From contig MGDH01000005.1 of NCBI GenBank assembly GCA_001790855.1, forward strand, positions 1 to 33,758: 33,758 nt of DNA, given 5' to 3'. Both the position numbers and the translations under genes were made by a program. This stretch comes from Candidatus Schekmanbacteria bacterium RIFCSPLOWO2_02_FULL_38_14. Its GTDB lineage: Bacteria > Schekmanbacteria > GWA2-38-11. Below, one piece after another: positions 8,051 through 16,323 of this stretch (positions are counted from its first letter, which is position 1; the number at the start of each line of letters is the position of its first letter). The notes below the pieces were generated by a model. It was not told where the DNA came from, searched no databases, and was given only the letters and a program-made list of their open reading frames with translations.

Positions 8051-9127
8051 ATGATTGAAGAACTTAAAACTGCAATAGGCAGAGGAGAGATAAAAAAGAT
8101 TCTTCTTATTCAGGTAAGCAGAGTGGGAGAACTTCTCTTTGTAACTCCAGCCATAAGACTAATAAGAAAAAAATTTCCCGAGAGCCATATAATTCTTATT
8201 ACGTCATCATACGCAAAAGATGTTGTAGTTGGCAATCTCAACATTGATGAGCTTCTGTTTTTTGATGAAAAAAGTTTTTTTTCAAAAGCTACAAAACTTA
8301 AAAGATTTAAAAATATGATTAAGGTACAGGGATATGATCTTGCTGTTATTTTCAACAAAGATGAGGGATGGAAAGAGTTTTGCCGGAGCGCTTCTGTGAA
8401 ACACATCTTTGACAGAAAAACCAGTAAATCTTTCTTGGGAAATGAAACAGGTAATATGAATCATTCAGTGGAGGGGAGTGTCAGGTTTTTAAAACTGCTT
8501 GGAATTGATGAAAAGCCAGGAAGAATGGAAATATCCTATTCCCGAGAGGATAAAGAGGTCGTTGAAAAATTTCTTGAGACGAGCGGAATAAGAAAGGAGA
8601 TTCCATTGGTGGTGTTTAATCCTGGTTGTGGTCAGCTTATGAGGTTTAAAGCAAGGAGGTCAACTTTAAACCGTTTGTGGGAAGAAAAAAAATTTGCTCA
8701 GCTTGGAGAAAGATTCATAAGGGAGTTTAATGCAGTAATTGCAATAAACGGAACTTCAAGGTACGAAGAAAAATTTACAAAAAGAATTTCCCGTATTATG
8801 AGCAAACCACCTCTTATGATAATAAAAAAGTTTTCAATAAACCAGCTTGCCTATTTTTTAACAAAAGCCGTGGTTTTTATTACAGTGGACACAGGTCCGA
8901 TGCATGTGGCCGCAAGCATGGGAGTTCCGATTGTGGCTCTTTATGGTCCAACTGATAAGAAGAAAACTTACCCATACTGTGATGAAAGATACTACAGAAT
9001 TGTGGCTAAGGATCTGTCATGCAGTCCCTGCAAAGGAAAAGGGCTTTCATGCAAAGATAATCAGTGTATGAAACAGATAACTGTTGATGATGTTTTCATG
9101 GCTGCAAAAGAGGTTATGAAAATTTAG
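8051..9127 (+). CDS. Heptosyltransferase-like glycosyltransferase (GT9)
   Basis: Second GT9 enzyme in the window, 358 residues. It starts with KILLIQVSRVGELLFVTPAI, has the donor-domain loops VVFNPGCGQLMRFKARR and TVDTGPMHVAASMGVPIVAL, and ends with a four-cysteine segment CSPCKGKGLSCKDNQC followed by MKQITVDDVF, as in many LPS core heptosyltransferases. It resembles the first GT9 (702-1784) in architecture, including the shared SYAKDVVVGN/NYARDVVVGN segment, so the two are paralogues. Probable role: addition of heptose or a related sugar to the LPS core or glycan. Start at ATG 8051 gives a normal-length product and lies 7 bp after dcd. Confidence 0.9.
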   Translation: MIEELKTAIGRGEIKKILLIQVSRVGELLFVTPAIRLIRKKFPESHIILITSSYAKDVVVGNLNIDELLFFDEKSFFSKATKLKRFKNMIKVQGYDLAVIFNKDEGWKEFCRSASVKHIFDRKTSKSFLGNETGNMNHSVEGSVRFLKLLGIDEKPGRMEISYSREDKEVVEKFLETSGIRKEIPLVVFNPGCGQLMRFKARRSTLNRLWEEKKFAQLGERFIREFNAVIAINGTSRYEEKFTKRISRIMSKPPLMIIKKFSINQLAYFLTKAVVFITVDTGPMHVAASMGVPIVALYGPTDKKKTYPYCDERYYRIVAKDLSCSPCKGKGLSCKDNQCMKQITVDDVFMAAKEVMKI

Positions 9128-9160
9128 AAAAATGTGTATTGGGAATTTGAGAAAATATTA

Positions 9161-10297
9161 ATGGCACAAAAGAAATTTAATCTGATGGCAGTCATCTCAA
9201 ACCTGAGAGCTGGCGGAGCAGAGCGGATGTTTATAGAGCTTCTTCTTCGCCTGAAAGAATCTTTTAATGTATCGGTTGCCTGCATAAGGGATAAGGGAGA
9301 ACTTGCCCCTCTTTTAGAAGATAAATCAATTAAAGTTCATATCTCATATTTTAAGGGAAGACTTGACCCAAAAAGCCTTTTTAACCTTGCTTCACTTTTA
9401 AAAAGAGAAAATATCCATATAGTCCATACCCATATGTACAGGCCAAATATCTCAGGGGCAATCGGGGCATTTATTGCAAGAGTCCCTGTAATAGTTTCCC
9501 ATGTGCATACTGTGCATCAGTGGGATACAAAGAGGCAGATATTTATGGACAAAATTACTACAGGAATGAAGGATAAAATCATAGCGGTTTCAGAAGAAGT
9601 TAAAAAAGCTTATACTGAAAAAGTTAATGCTAATCCTGAAAAAGTAAGAGTCATATATAATGGAGTTGACTCTCAAATTTACAGAGCAGATAAAAGCCAA
9701 TCTGAACTCAGGGAGAACTTTAATATCAAAAACAGAAGTCCTGTAATAGGTATAATAGGAAGGCTTGCACCTGAAAAAGACCATATTACTTTTCTTGAAG
9801 CAGCAGACATAGTTTCCAAAGCATGCCCTGAAGCCTGTTTTTTGATAGTCGGAAAAGGTCCTGAGGAGGAGAATATAAGGAGCTGCGTTGAGAGGTTGAA
9901 TTTAGCAGATAAGGTCATAGTGGCTGGTTATAGAAAAGATATTCCGGAGGTTTTAAATATTCTTGATATCTTTGTCATTTCATCAGTAAGGGAGGGGTTT
10001 TCTCTTGCTATTTTAGAGGCGATGGCAGCAGGCAAGCCCGTGATAGCAACAGATGTCGGTGGGAACAGGGAGGCAGTTATTGATGGTGAGACAGGTTTTA
10101 TTGTTCCCCAAAAAAAACCTTTATTGATGGCTTCAAAGATATTAAATCTTATTAGTAACCCTGAACTCAGGGCAATGATGGGAGAAAAGGGGTATCAAAG
10201 GGTTGTAAAGAAATTCAGCATAGGAAACATGCTAACAGAGACATCTGAATTATATTCTGAAATTTTAGATAAAAAAGGGATAAAAAAAGATAGTTGA
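9161..10297 (+). CDS. Family 4 glycosyltransferase
   Basis: Fourth GT4 enzyme, 378 residues from ATG 9161. The N-terminus [20 protein letters not shown] is the textbook GT4 start (GGAERM). [17 protein letters not shown] follows in the acceptor domain. The donor domain shows [37 protein letters not shown] and the E-x7-E motif [17 protein letters not shown] followed by [16 protein letters not shown] at 9134 in the same frame is possible but adds nine residues without homology. It is closer to general GT4 enzymes than to the tandem trio. Sugar and linkage unknown. Confidence 0.9.
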   Translation: MAQKKFNLMAVISNLRAGGAERMFIELLLRLKESFNVSVACIRDKGELAPLLEDKSIKVHISYFKGRLDPKSLFNLASLLKRENIHIVHTHMYRPNISGAIGAFIARVPVIVSHVHTVHQWDTKRQIFMDKITTGMKDKIIAVSEEVKKAYTEKVNANPEKVRVIYNGVDSQIYRADKSQSELRENFNIKNRSPVIGIIGRLAPEKDHITFLEAADIVSKACPEACFLIVGKGPEEENIRSCVERLNLADKVIVAGYRKDIPEVLNILDIFVISSVREGFSLAILEAMAAGKPVIATDVGGNREAVIDGETGFIVPQKKPLLMASKILNLISNPELRAMMGEKGYQRVVKKFSIGNMLTETSELYSEILDKKGIKKDS

Positions 10298-10304
10298 AAG
10301 TCTA

Positions 10305-11165
10305 ATGAATCCTGGTAAAACTATTATAATTGCAGGCTCAGGCCGTAGCGGAACAACATGGCTGGCAGAAGTTATTGCTTCCTGCAAAGGCTTTCGCCTT
10401 TTTTTTGAACCTTTTAATAATCAGCGCAGCGTCCGTTACCCGGAAAATGATTTGCTGTTGTACGCTTATATGAGGCCGGATAGCCATTACCCTAAGGTTG
10501 AAAGGTTTATATGTGATGTTTTAAAAGGAAAGATTAGAAACCGCTGGATAGATTCGCATAACATCAATTTATTTACATGGCGCTATGTGCTTAAAGAGAT
10601 AAGGATAGTTTTAATGCTCGGATGGATAAAGGAGAAATACGGCAACAAGATTGTTTATACCACCCGCCATCCCTGTGCCACTGTTTTATCAAGGCTTAAG
10701 GAAAAGTGGACTTCTCCACTGAATGTAATCTGGTCACAACAGGAACTGGTGGAAGATTATTTAAGCCCTTATGAGTCAATAATCAGAGGTGCAAAAACTG
10801 AAATTGAAAAGCATGCTGTTATGTGGTGTGTGGAAAATTTAATACCTTTAAAACAGATGGGAAAATATAATTACTTTTTTACAACTTATGAAGCAATGTG
10901 CATTGAGCCTGAAAAGGAGATTGACAGGATTTTTTCTTACCTCAGACTGCGACGAACCAAAAGGGTTACAAAGGCGATACAACTAACTCCTGAAGCACGT
11001 CCGCACAGCGCTGTCATTACAGGAGAGGATAAGATATCTTTCTGGAAAAACAGATTGTCAGGGGATGAGATAAAATCAATAATGGATATTGTTAATCTCT
11101 TTGAAATTGATATTTACAGTACAGAACCAATGCCACACAAATTTGTAAACAGGTCAATTAATTAG
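10305..11165 (+). CDS. PAPS-dependent sulfotransferase
   Basis: A 286-residue sulfotransferase-domain protein, expected to move sulfate from PAPS to a hydroxyl or amine on a carbohydrate or lipid. The 5'-phosphosulfate loop is AGSGRSGTTWLAEV (residues 11-20) and the 3'-phosphate site fits TTRHPCATVLSRL, with R121 and S129 spaced as in the family. Its place inside a glycan cluster suggests the acceptor is the surface glycan being built, which is inference. No signal peptide is seen, so it should act in the cytoplasm before export by the downstream ABC protein. The start lies 7 bp after the GT4 gene, with a short GAAAG ribosome-binding motif. Confidence 0.87.
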   Translation: MNPGKTIIIAGSGRSGTTWLAEVIASCKGFRLFFEPFNNQRSVRYPENDLLLYAYMRPDSHYPKVERFICDVLKGKIRNRWIDSHNINLFTWRYVLKEIRIVLMLGWIKEKYGNKIVYTTRHPCATVLSRLKEKWTSPLNVIWSQQELVEDYLSPYESIIRGAKTEIEKHAVMWCVENLIPLKQMGKYNYFFTTYEAMCIEPEKEIDRIFSYLRLRRTKRVTKAIQLTPEARPHSAVITGEDKISFWKNRLSGDEIKSIMDIVNLFEIDIYSTEPMPHKFVNRSIN

Positions 11166-11194
11166 TTTCTCACAATAGAATTAAAGTTGCTTAC

Positions 11195-12118
11195 ATGAGT
11201 TATCCAAAAATTACAGTTTTCATGCCTGTCTATAATGCTGAACGGCATCTTGGCGAGGCTATAGAGAGTATACTGTACCAGACATACAGGGATTTTGAAT
11301 TCTTGATTATCAATGATGGCTCTACTGACACTAGCAAAGAGATAATCCTTTCATATAATGATCCTCGTATCATCTTTGTTGATAACAAAGAAAACTTAGG
11401 TCTTCCCTTCTCTCTAAATAAAGGCCTTAAGCTTGCCAAGGGAGAATATATAGCACGGATGGATGCTGATGATGTCTCATTTCCTAAGAGGCTTGAAAAA
11501 CAAGTAACATTTTTGAAAGATAATTCTGATGTTGATATGGTTGCAAGCTGGATTGAAAAAGTGGATGAGGATGGAAAACATCTTGGTTTCTGGAGAGCGG
11601 ATAGAAAAAATAATATACCAGAAGAGATTTATTATACCCTACATTTCAAGAACTGTATTGCCCACTCCTCAGTATTATTCAATAAGGAGCTGATTCTGGG
11701 GCTTGGTGGCTATAAAAAGGATTTTTTAAATGAGGATTATGAGTTATGGCTAAGATTGAGCAAGGTGGCAAAAATAAATAAGATAAAAGAGGTTTTAGTA
11801 AAATATCGAGAATCTAACTCTCCTTCTAAAAGCCAGGCATATCGGTTGTATGTGGAAAGACTATACATGGCAAGTTTCCATGAATTTTTATCAGATGAAA
11901 GGCAGAAAGAGATTCTGTTTTTTATTAAAGATCCTGAGAGGAAGAAAATGCCTGCAAAATTCAGTGAAATACTAAAGGTTTACAATCAAATGAGCAATAA
12001 AATTATAAACAGTGCTGATTCAACCCTTCTTGATATTAAAAAGTTAAAAAGGTTTTGCAGAAGAAGAAAGTCTCATTTTATTTTCAATATGGTTAAAAGA
12101 AATTATCTTGGTTTTTAA
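11195..12118 (+). CDS. Family 2 glycosyltransferase
   Basis: A GT2 inverting glycosyltransferase, 307 residues. KITVFMPVYNAERHLGEAI and ILYQTYRDFEFLIINDGSTD are the nucleotide-binding half of the GT-A fold. GEYIARMDADDVSFPKRLEKQ holds the DxD metal site. A further segment, FNEDYELWLRLSK-like (LNEDYELWLRLSK), is the conserved ED motif near the catalytic base. No transmembrane segment is apparent, so it is a soluble or peripheral enzyme. A 72 bp gap follows it, containing a perfect 12 bp palindrome (see 12138-12149), so the next gene may be independently controlled. Confidence 0.9.
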   Translation: MSYPKITVFMPVYNAERHLGEAIESILYQTYRDFEFLIINDGSTDTSKEIILSYNDPRIIFVDNKENLGLPFSLNKGLKLAKGEYIARMDADDVSFPKRLEKQVTFLKDNSDVDMVASWIEKVDEDGKHLGFWRADRKNNIPEEIYYTLHFKNCIAHSSVLFNKELILGLGGYKKDFLNEDYELWLRLSKVAKINKIKEVLVKYRESNSPSKSQAYRLYVERLYMASFHEFLSDERQKEILFFIKDPERKKMPAKFSEILKVYNQMSNKIINSADSTLLDIKKLKRFCRRRKSHFIFNMVKRNYLGF

Positions 12119-12137
12119 GACAGAAGTTTTTCAGCTT

Positions 12138-12149
12138 GACCTTAAGGTC
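12138..12149. promoter_or_regulatory. 12 bp perfect palindrome before the phosphatase-superfamily gene
   Basis: GACCTTAAGGTC lies in the 72 bp gap, 42 bp upstream of the start at 12191. It is too short for a terminator and has no T-run. It may be an operator half-site pair or chance; no matching promoter hexamers are obvious around it. Confidence 0.25.
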
Positions 12150-12190
12150 TTAGAAATGATAAAGAGCCATTAATTTGGGAAAATGGATTT

Positions 12191-14239
12191 ATGAAAACTG
12201 AATATTCTTTAAAAAATAATATTGTAATATCAACCCTGGTTTGCGTGTATTTTGGGATATTAATCAGCATTTTTGATGCAGGAGTAATCCTTGGATATAA
12301 AAGAGGGCTATTTGCTCTTTCATGGACTCCGTTTCTTTATCCCTTTTTCTGGGTTGGATTTCACATAGTGGGTGGAATTCTATTTGGAAGCTTATTCGGA
12401 TTACTGATATTTCTAACATTCCGGATTCCATGGCTTTCCCGCAGCAATGTTTCTCCGGTTTTGCCTCTGATGCTGTGTTCTGTGTTTCTTTTGTTCCTAT
12501 ATTGGAAAGATTGGATTAAGCTGGCTATTAAAGAAAGACAGTTTGCTTCTTCTTGGTTAGTTTTTGAAGGGGTTTCCAAATATATCATTTACCTTTTAAT
12601 CCTTTTGACAATAATGGTGGTTCTTTTTCCCCTCTGGATGCTTTTGTGCTCTTTAAGGGATAAATGCCATGGTATGTGGAAGGTTTTGTTAAAGGCAGGA
12701 GGTGCTTTTGTTTTAATCTATGTTATTTCTTATTTTGGTTTTATCCGCAACAATACCTTTATAATGCCTGACTTCTGGTCATCAAAGGATTCTCCGTTCA
12801 GGAAGGTCAATTCTCAGGAAGTTCCAAACGGAAATTTCAAATATGGCAGTCAAAAGCAGGTAACCAATGTTTTACTGATTGTCATTGATACGCTCAGGGC
12901 AGACCATATGTCCCTTTACGGCTATAAGAGAAATACCACTCCTTTTTTAGAAAAATATGCTAACAAAGGGGTAGTTTTTACCAAGGCTTATACTCAAAAA
13001 ACTTCAACAAGCCCAAGCGTTGCTTCTATTTTAACAGGAACATATCCTCATACACACGGAATTGTCGGCATTCGGGAATATCTTCCTGATTCAGCAGTGA
13101 CAATTGGAGAGGTCCTCAAACGCTACGGTTTTCACACAGCGTCTTTTGTGTCTAATCCAAACCTTTCTGCTGAGTTTAATTTTAACCAGGGTTTTGATAT
13201 TACTGTTGACTGTGCTACAAAAGATGACCTTGCCGGAGCAAATCTTGTTAATAATAAAGTTTTTCCATGGCTTAAGGAACATAGGAGTGATAAGTTTTTT
13301 CTGTATGTTCATTACATAGACCCTCATGCCCCGTATACCTCTCCTGCTCCTTATAATAAAACTTTCATAGATGATAAATACTATGGAGAGTTTAAAAATT
13401 TTAGAGACAAAAATATTTTCATAAGGAAAAGCCCCACAGATATAAGCTATTATGACCCTGATTACTACATTGCCCAGTATGATGGAGAGATTCTTTATAC
13501 TGATACGGAAATAGACAGGTTAATTCAGTATCTTGATAGCCTTGGACTAACAGATAACACTCTTGTGGTGATAACTGCAGACCACGGAGAAAGCTTAGGA
13601 GATGAACAGAAATATTTTTTTGGACATGGCTACTATGGTTACGAGCCAACTGCCCATATACCACTGATTATGATAGCTCCAAAAATTATCCCTGGCGGGA
13701 AGGTGATTAAGCGGATAGTGGAAACCATTGACATTGCTCCTACTGTTCTTTCTTTTTTTGATATTCCTGTGTATAAAGATATGGAAGGAATGAATCTCAT
13801 CCCATATATTGCAGGGACAGAGAAGATAAGCCATCCCCGTGCTTATCTTGAAGCTGACAGTACACGCGATTATTTAACCAATATCTTGATTGACGGAGAT
13901 TATAAGTTAATATGCAATTTAGACTGGCTTCATGATTTTGATTTTTTCAATCCTGTACTCTGTGTGGATTTTAACCGTCGGCTACATCTGTGGAAGAAGT
14001 TGTGGAGGCTTGATCCAAAACTCCGTCCTCGCCAGCGATGGGAATTGTACAATTTAGCCAAAGATCCAGGAGAAAAAATTAATCTTGCAATGAGCCAACC
14101 TCAGATATTTCAGGAATACAAGACAAAACTCTCTGCATGGATGCGGCGCAGGCCTGCGTTTCAGAATTATAAAAAGGACATCAAAACTCTTTCTTCAAAA
14201 ACCTTGAAGAACTTAAAGACATTAGGGTATATTCAGTAA
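12191..14239 (+). CDS. Membrane-anchored sulfatase-like (alkaline phosphatase superfamily) enzyme, Thr-type
   Basis: A 682-residue protein with about five hydrophobic segments in residues 10-185, then an extracytoplasmic catalytic domain of the alkaline-phosphatase/sulfatase superfamily. The metal-site start NVLLIVIDTLRADHMSLYGY (D233, D238) and the C-terminal VVITADHGESLGDEQ with FGHGYYGYEP are clear. The nucleophile motif is T-S-P-S-V-A before SILTGTYPHTHG: at the position where sulfatases have Cys (modified to formylglycine) and CxPxR, it has Thr273, and the Arg is replaced. This favours a Thr-nucleophile phosphotransferase or phosphodiesterase, as in the LtaS or EptA branches, rather than a sulfatase. 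With a membrane anchor, a periplasmic headgroup transfer to lipid or glycan is plausible. Automatic annotation will probably call it 'sulfatase'. Confidence 0.82.
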   Translation: MKTEYSLKNNIVISTLVCVYFGILISIFDAGVILGYKRGLFALSWTPFLYPFFWVGFHIVGGILFGSLFGLLIFLTFRIPWLSRSNVSPVLPLMLCSVFLLFLYWKDWIKLAIKERQFASSWLVFEGVSKYIIYLLILLTIMVVLFPLWMLLCSLRDKCHGMWKVLLKAGGAFVLIYVISYFGFIRNNTFIMPDFWSSKDSPFRKVNSQEVPNGNFKYGSQKQVTNVLLIVIDTLRADHMSLYGYKRNTTPFLEKYANKGVVFTKAYTQKTSTSPSVASILTGTYPHTHGIVGIREYLPDSAVTIGEVLKRYGFHTASFVSNPNLSAEFNFNQGFDITVDCATKDDLAGANLVNNKVFPWLKEHRSDKFFLYVHYIDPHAPYTSPAPYNKTFIDDKYYGEFKNFRDKNIFIRKSPTDISYYDPDYYIAQYDGEILYTDTEIDRLIQYLDSLGLTDNTLVVITADHGESLGDEQKYFFGHGYYGYEPTAHIPLIMIAPKIIPGGKVIKRIVETIDIAPTVLSFFDIPVYKDMEGMNLIPYIAGTEKISHPRAYLEADSTRDYLTNILIDGDYKLICNLDWLHDFDFFNPVLCVDFNRRLHLWKKLWRLDPKLRPRQRWELYNLAKDPGEKINLAMSQPQIFQEYKTKLSAWMRRRPAFQNYKKDIKTLSSKTLKNLKTLGYIQ

Positions 14240-14285
14240 CTGCTTTGAGGGAAAACTTTGAAAATTCTTCAAAAGAGGAACTTCC

Positions 14286-16052
14286 ATTAAAAAGAAAATC
14301 AGAAAGAATGATATTTTAAACCTTTATAACAGGTTATTTAAATATATTGTTCCTTACTGGAGAAGACTCCTTGTTGGAGCCTTGCTTGCGCTTGTTATAT
14401 CAGCAACAAAAGGCGGAACAGCATGGGCAGTAAAACCTGCCCTTGATGAGATTTTTTTAAAAAAAGATGTGTCAAAACTCATTTTTTTGCCTATAGGAAT
14501 AATACTTCTTTATCTTGTTCAGGGAGTTGCAAGGTATATTCAGAATTACTTCATGAAATATGTTGCCCAGAAGGTGATGATGGAGATAAGAAATGACCTC
14601 TATTTTCATATCAATAGAATGTCTGTCGGGTTTTTCCATAAAACGCACTCTTCTATCCTGATGTCCCGGATAACAAATGATGTGCGCGGGCTGTCAAAGG
14701 TTGCTTCTGATGTCATTCCGGATTTTTTAATACAGACATTTACTTTCATAGCTCTCATAGGAGTTGTATTCTATCAGGAATGGCGTCTTGCAATCATTGC
14801 AGTTCTTATTCTGCCGTTTGTAGTGATGCTAATAGTAAAGATAGGGGGAAAACTTAAGAAAATAAGCCGTAAGACCCTTGAGAATGCGGCGGTCATTAAT
14901 ACCGTCTTGCAGGAGTCATTCATTGGAGTTAAGATTGTAAAGGCGTTTGGCATGGAGGAATATGAAAATAGGCGTTTTGAAAAGGTTAACAGAAGGTCTT
15001 TTGATTTGAGCATGAAGGCAGTCAAGACTGATGAACTTACCTCTCCCCTGATGGAATTTCTCGGGGCTATAGCCGGAGCAATAATTCTATGGTATGGCGG
15101 TTATCAGGTGATAAAAGGAATATCAACGCCGGGAACTTTTTTTTCCTTTCTGGCTGCCCTTGCAATGCTTTATGAGCCTTTAAAAAAGTTTGGAAACATG
15201 AGCAATGATATCCATCAGGCAATGGCAGCTGCTGAAAGGGTGTTTGAACTTTTGGACCAGAAGCCTGATATCAGTGATGCTGCAAATGCTGTAGAGTTGA
15301 AAGATTTTAAGGACAGGATTGAGTTTAAAGATGTATGGTTTGCCTATAATTCAGAAAAAGAGATGGTGTTAAAAAACATAAATTTGGAAATAAATAAAGG
15401 AGAGATGATAGCAATTGTCGGGATGAGCGGGGTTGGCAAGTCAACCTTAGTTGACCTTATTCCAAGATTTTACCAGGTTTCAAGAGGAGAGTTAAAAATC
15501 GACGAATATGACATTAATAAATTAACTTTAAAATCGCTCCGCTCAAAAATCGGTATAGTTACACAGGATATATTCCTTTTTAATGATACTGTTAAAGATA
15601 ACATAGCCTACGGGAGAATTAATGCAGATGAAGATAAAATAATAGATGCAGCTAATAAAGCTTATGCACATCAGTTTATAATGGAGATGCCGGACAAGTA
15701 TGAAACTATAATCGGTGAAAGAGGCGTCAGACTTTCAGGCGGGGAAAAACAGAGGATTGCCATTGCAAGGGCGCTTCTCAAGGACGCGCCAATACTTATT
15801 CTTGACGAGGCAACCTCTGCCCTTGATTCAGAATCAGAGATGATGGTTCAAAAGGCATTGGAGAATCTGATGAGAGACAGAACAACTTTTGTGATTGCCC
15901 ATAGGCTTTCCACTGTCAGGAAAGCGGATAAAATTATAATTCTTGATGATGGAAGAATCGCAGAATCAGGAAAACACGAGGAACTTGTTTCCAGAAACGG
16001 CATATACAGGAAATTGCATGATATGCAGTTCAAAGAAGAAAATGTATATTAA
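14286..16052 (+). CDS. msbA: MsbA-like ABC exporter with apparent ATT start
   Basis: A half-transporter with six membrane helices and an ATPase domain, of the MsbA family that flips lipid A or lipid-linked glycans across the inner membrane. Nucleotide-binding motifs are GMSGVGKST (Walker A, about 379-387), RLSGGEKQR, ILILDEATSALD and the H-loop IAHRLST. The conserved N-terminus LYNRLFKYIVPYWRRLLVG lies upstream of the first TTG (14382), so the real start must be earlier, yet the open frame (from 14262) contains no ATG, GTG or TTG before that TTG. The best candidate is ATT 14286, 6 bp after AGAGGA (14274-14279), giving 588 residues. Rare ATT initiation, or a sequence error in an ATG, are the two explanations. 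It follows the phosphatase-superfamily gene by 46 bp. Confidence 0.85.
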   Translation: MKKKIRKNDILNLYNRLFKYIVPYWRRLLVGALLALVISATKGGTAWAVKPALDEIFLKKDVSKLIFLPIGIILLYLVQGVARYIQNYFMKYVAQKVMMEIRNDLYFHINRMSVGFFHKTHSSILMSRITNDVRGLSKVASDVIPDFLIQTFTFIALIGVVFYQEWRLAIIAVLILPFVVMLIVKIGGKLKKISRKTLENAAVINTVLQESFIGVKIVKAFGMEEYENRRFEKVNRRSFDLSMKAVKTDELTSPLMEFLGAIAGAIILWYGGYQVIKGISTPGTFFSFLAALAMLYEPLKKFGNMSNDIHQAMAAAERVFELLDQKPDISDAANAVELKDFKDRIEFKDVWFAYNSEKEMVLKNINLEINKGEMIAIVGMSGVGKSTLVDLIPRFYQVSRGELKIDEYDINKLTLKSLRSKIGIVTQDIFLFNDTVKDNIAYGRINADEDKIIDAANKAYAHQFIMEMPDKYETIIGERGVRLSGGEKQRIAIARALLKDAPILILDEATSALDSESEMMVQKALENLMRDRTTFVIAHRLSTVRKADKIIILDDGRIAESGKHEELVSRNGIYRKLHDMQFKEENVY

Positions 16053-16064
16053 ATAAAAATTATC

Positions 16065-16092
16065 TTGACAAAAACTACTATATTACGATAAT
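16065..16092 (+). promoter_or_regulatory. Predicted sigma-70-type promoter, repeat copy 1
   Basis: TTGACA (16065-16070), 16 bp spacer, GATAAT (16087-16092). The -35 box is a perfect consensus; the -10 differs in one base. The same arrangement recurs 102 bp downstream. The arms AAATTATC and GATAATTT flank the spacer and include the -10, so a dimeric regulator could cover the promoter. Confidence 0.55.
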
Positions 16093-16166
16093 TTATAACT
16101 CCGTTAAGCTTTTGCTGGAGTCTAATTCTTGTTAGAGGGATTTTTTTAAATAAAATAAAAATTATC

Positions 16167-16194
16167 TTGACAAAAACTACTATATTACGATAAT
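16167..16194 (+). promoter_or_regulatory. Predicted sigma-70-type promoter, repeat copy 2
   Basis: TTGACA (16167-16172), 16 bp spacer, GATAAT (16189-16194), identical hexamers to copy 1. Here the flanking inverted repeat is one base longer, AAAATTATC (16158-16166) and GATAATTTT (16189-16197). Confidence 0.55.
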
Positions 16195-16262
16195 TTTAAC
16201 TCTGTTAAACTTTTGCTGGAGTCTAATTCTTGTTAGAGGGATTTTTTTAAATAAAATTACTA

Positions 16263-16290
16263 TTGACAAGAATGGGCTAAGTGCTATAGT
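16263..16290 (+). promoter_or_regulatory. Predicted promoter for the small exported-protein gene
   Basis: TTGACA (16263-16268), 16 bp spacer, TATAGT (16285-16290), 33 bp before the gene at 16324. It is the third and closest of three evenly spaced -35 boxes (102 bp and 96 bp apart) and has the best -10 of the three. The inverted repeat of copies 1 and 2 is absent here, so regulation may differ. Confidence 0.65.
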
Positions 16291-16323
16291 TTATATTAAA
16301 AATTTCAAGTGAAAGGAGGTGAT

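Larger units (their letters stand above)
16051..16253 (+). repeat. Tandem direct repeat, two copies of about 102 bp, each with a promoter and RNA-like hairpins
   Basis: Copy 1 covers 16051-16152 and copy 2 16153-16253. They differ by one deleted A and two substitutions by eye. Each begins with AAATAAAAATTATCTTGACA, holds a sigma-70-like promoter whose hexamers sit in an inverted repeat (AAATTATC..GATAATTT), then ACTCC..GGAGT and TCTAA-6-TTAGA stems and a run of seven T. A degenerate third start, AAATAAAATTACTATTGACA at 16249, keeps the same offset to the -35 box. One unit could make an RNA of about 50 nt or act as a repeated promoter/attenuator for the downstream gene. This is not a CRISPR array: there are no spacers. 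Confidence 0.85.

Noticed and set aside
12191-14239. Annotation as formylglycine sulfatase
   Set aside because: The CxPxR motif is absent; Thr occupies the nucleophile position, so only superfamily membership is claimed.
16051-16253. Tandem repeat considered as a CRISPR array
   Set aside because: Only two near-identical ~102 bp copies with no spacers between them and no cas genes in the window.
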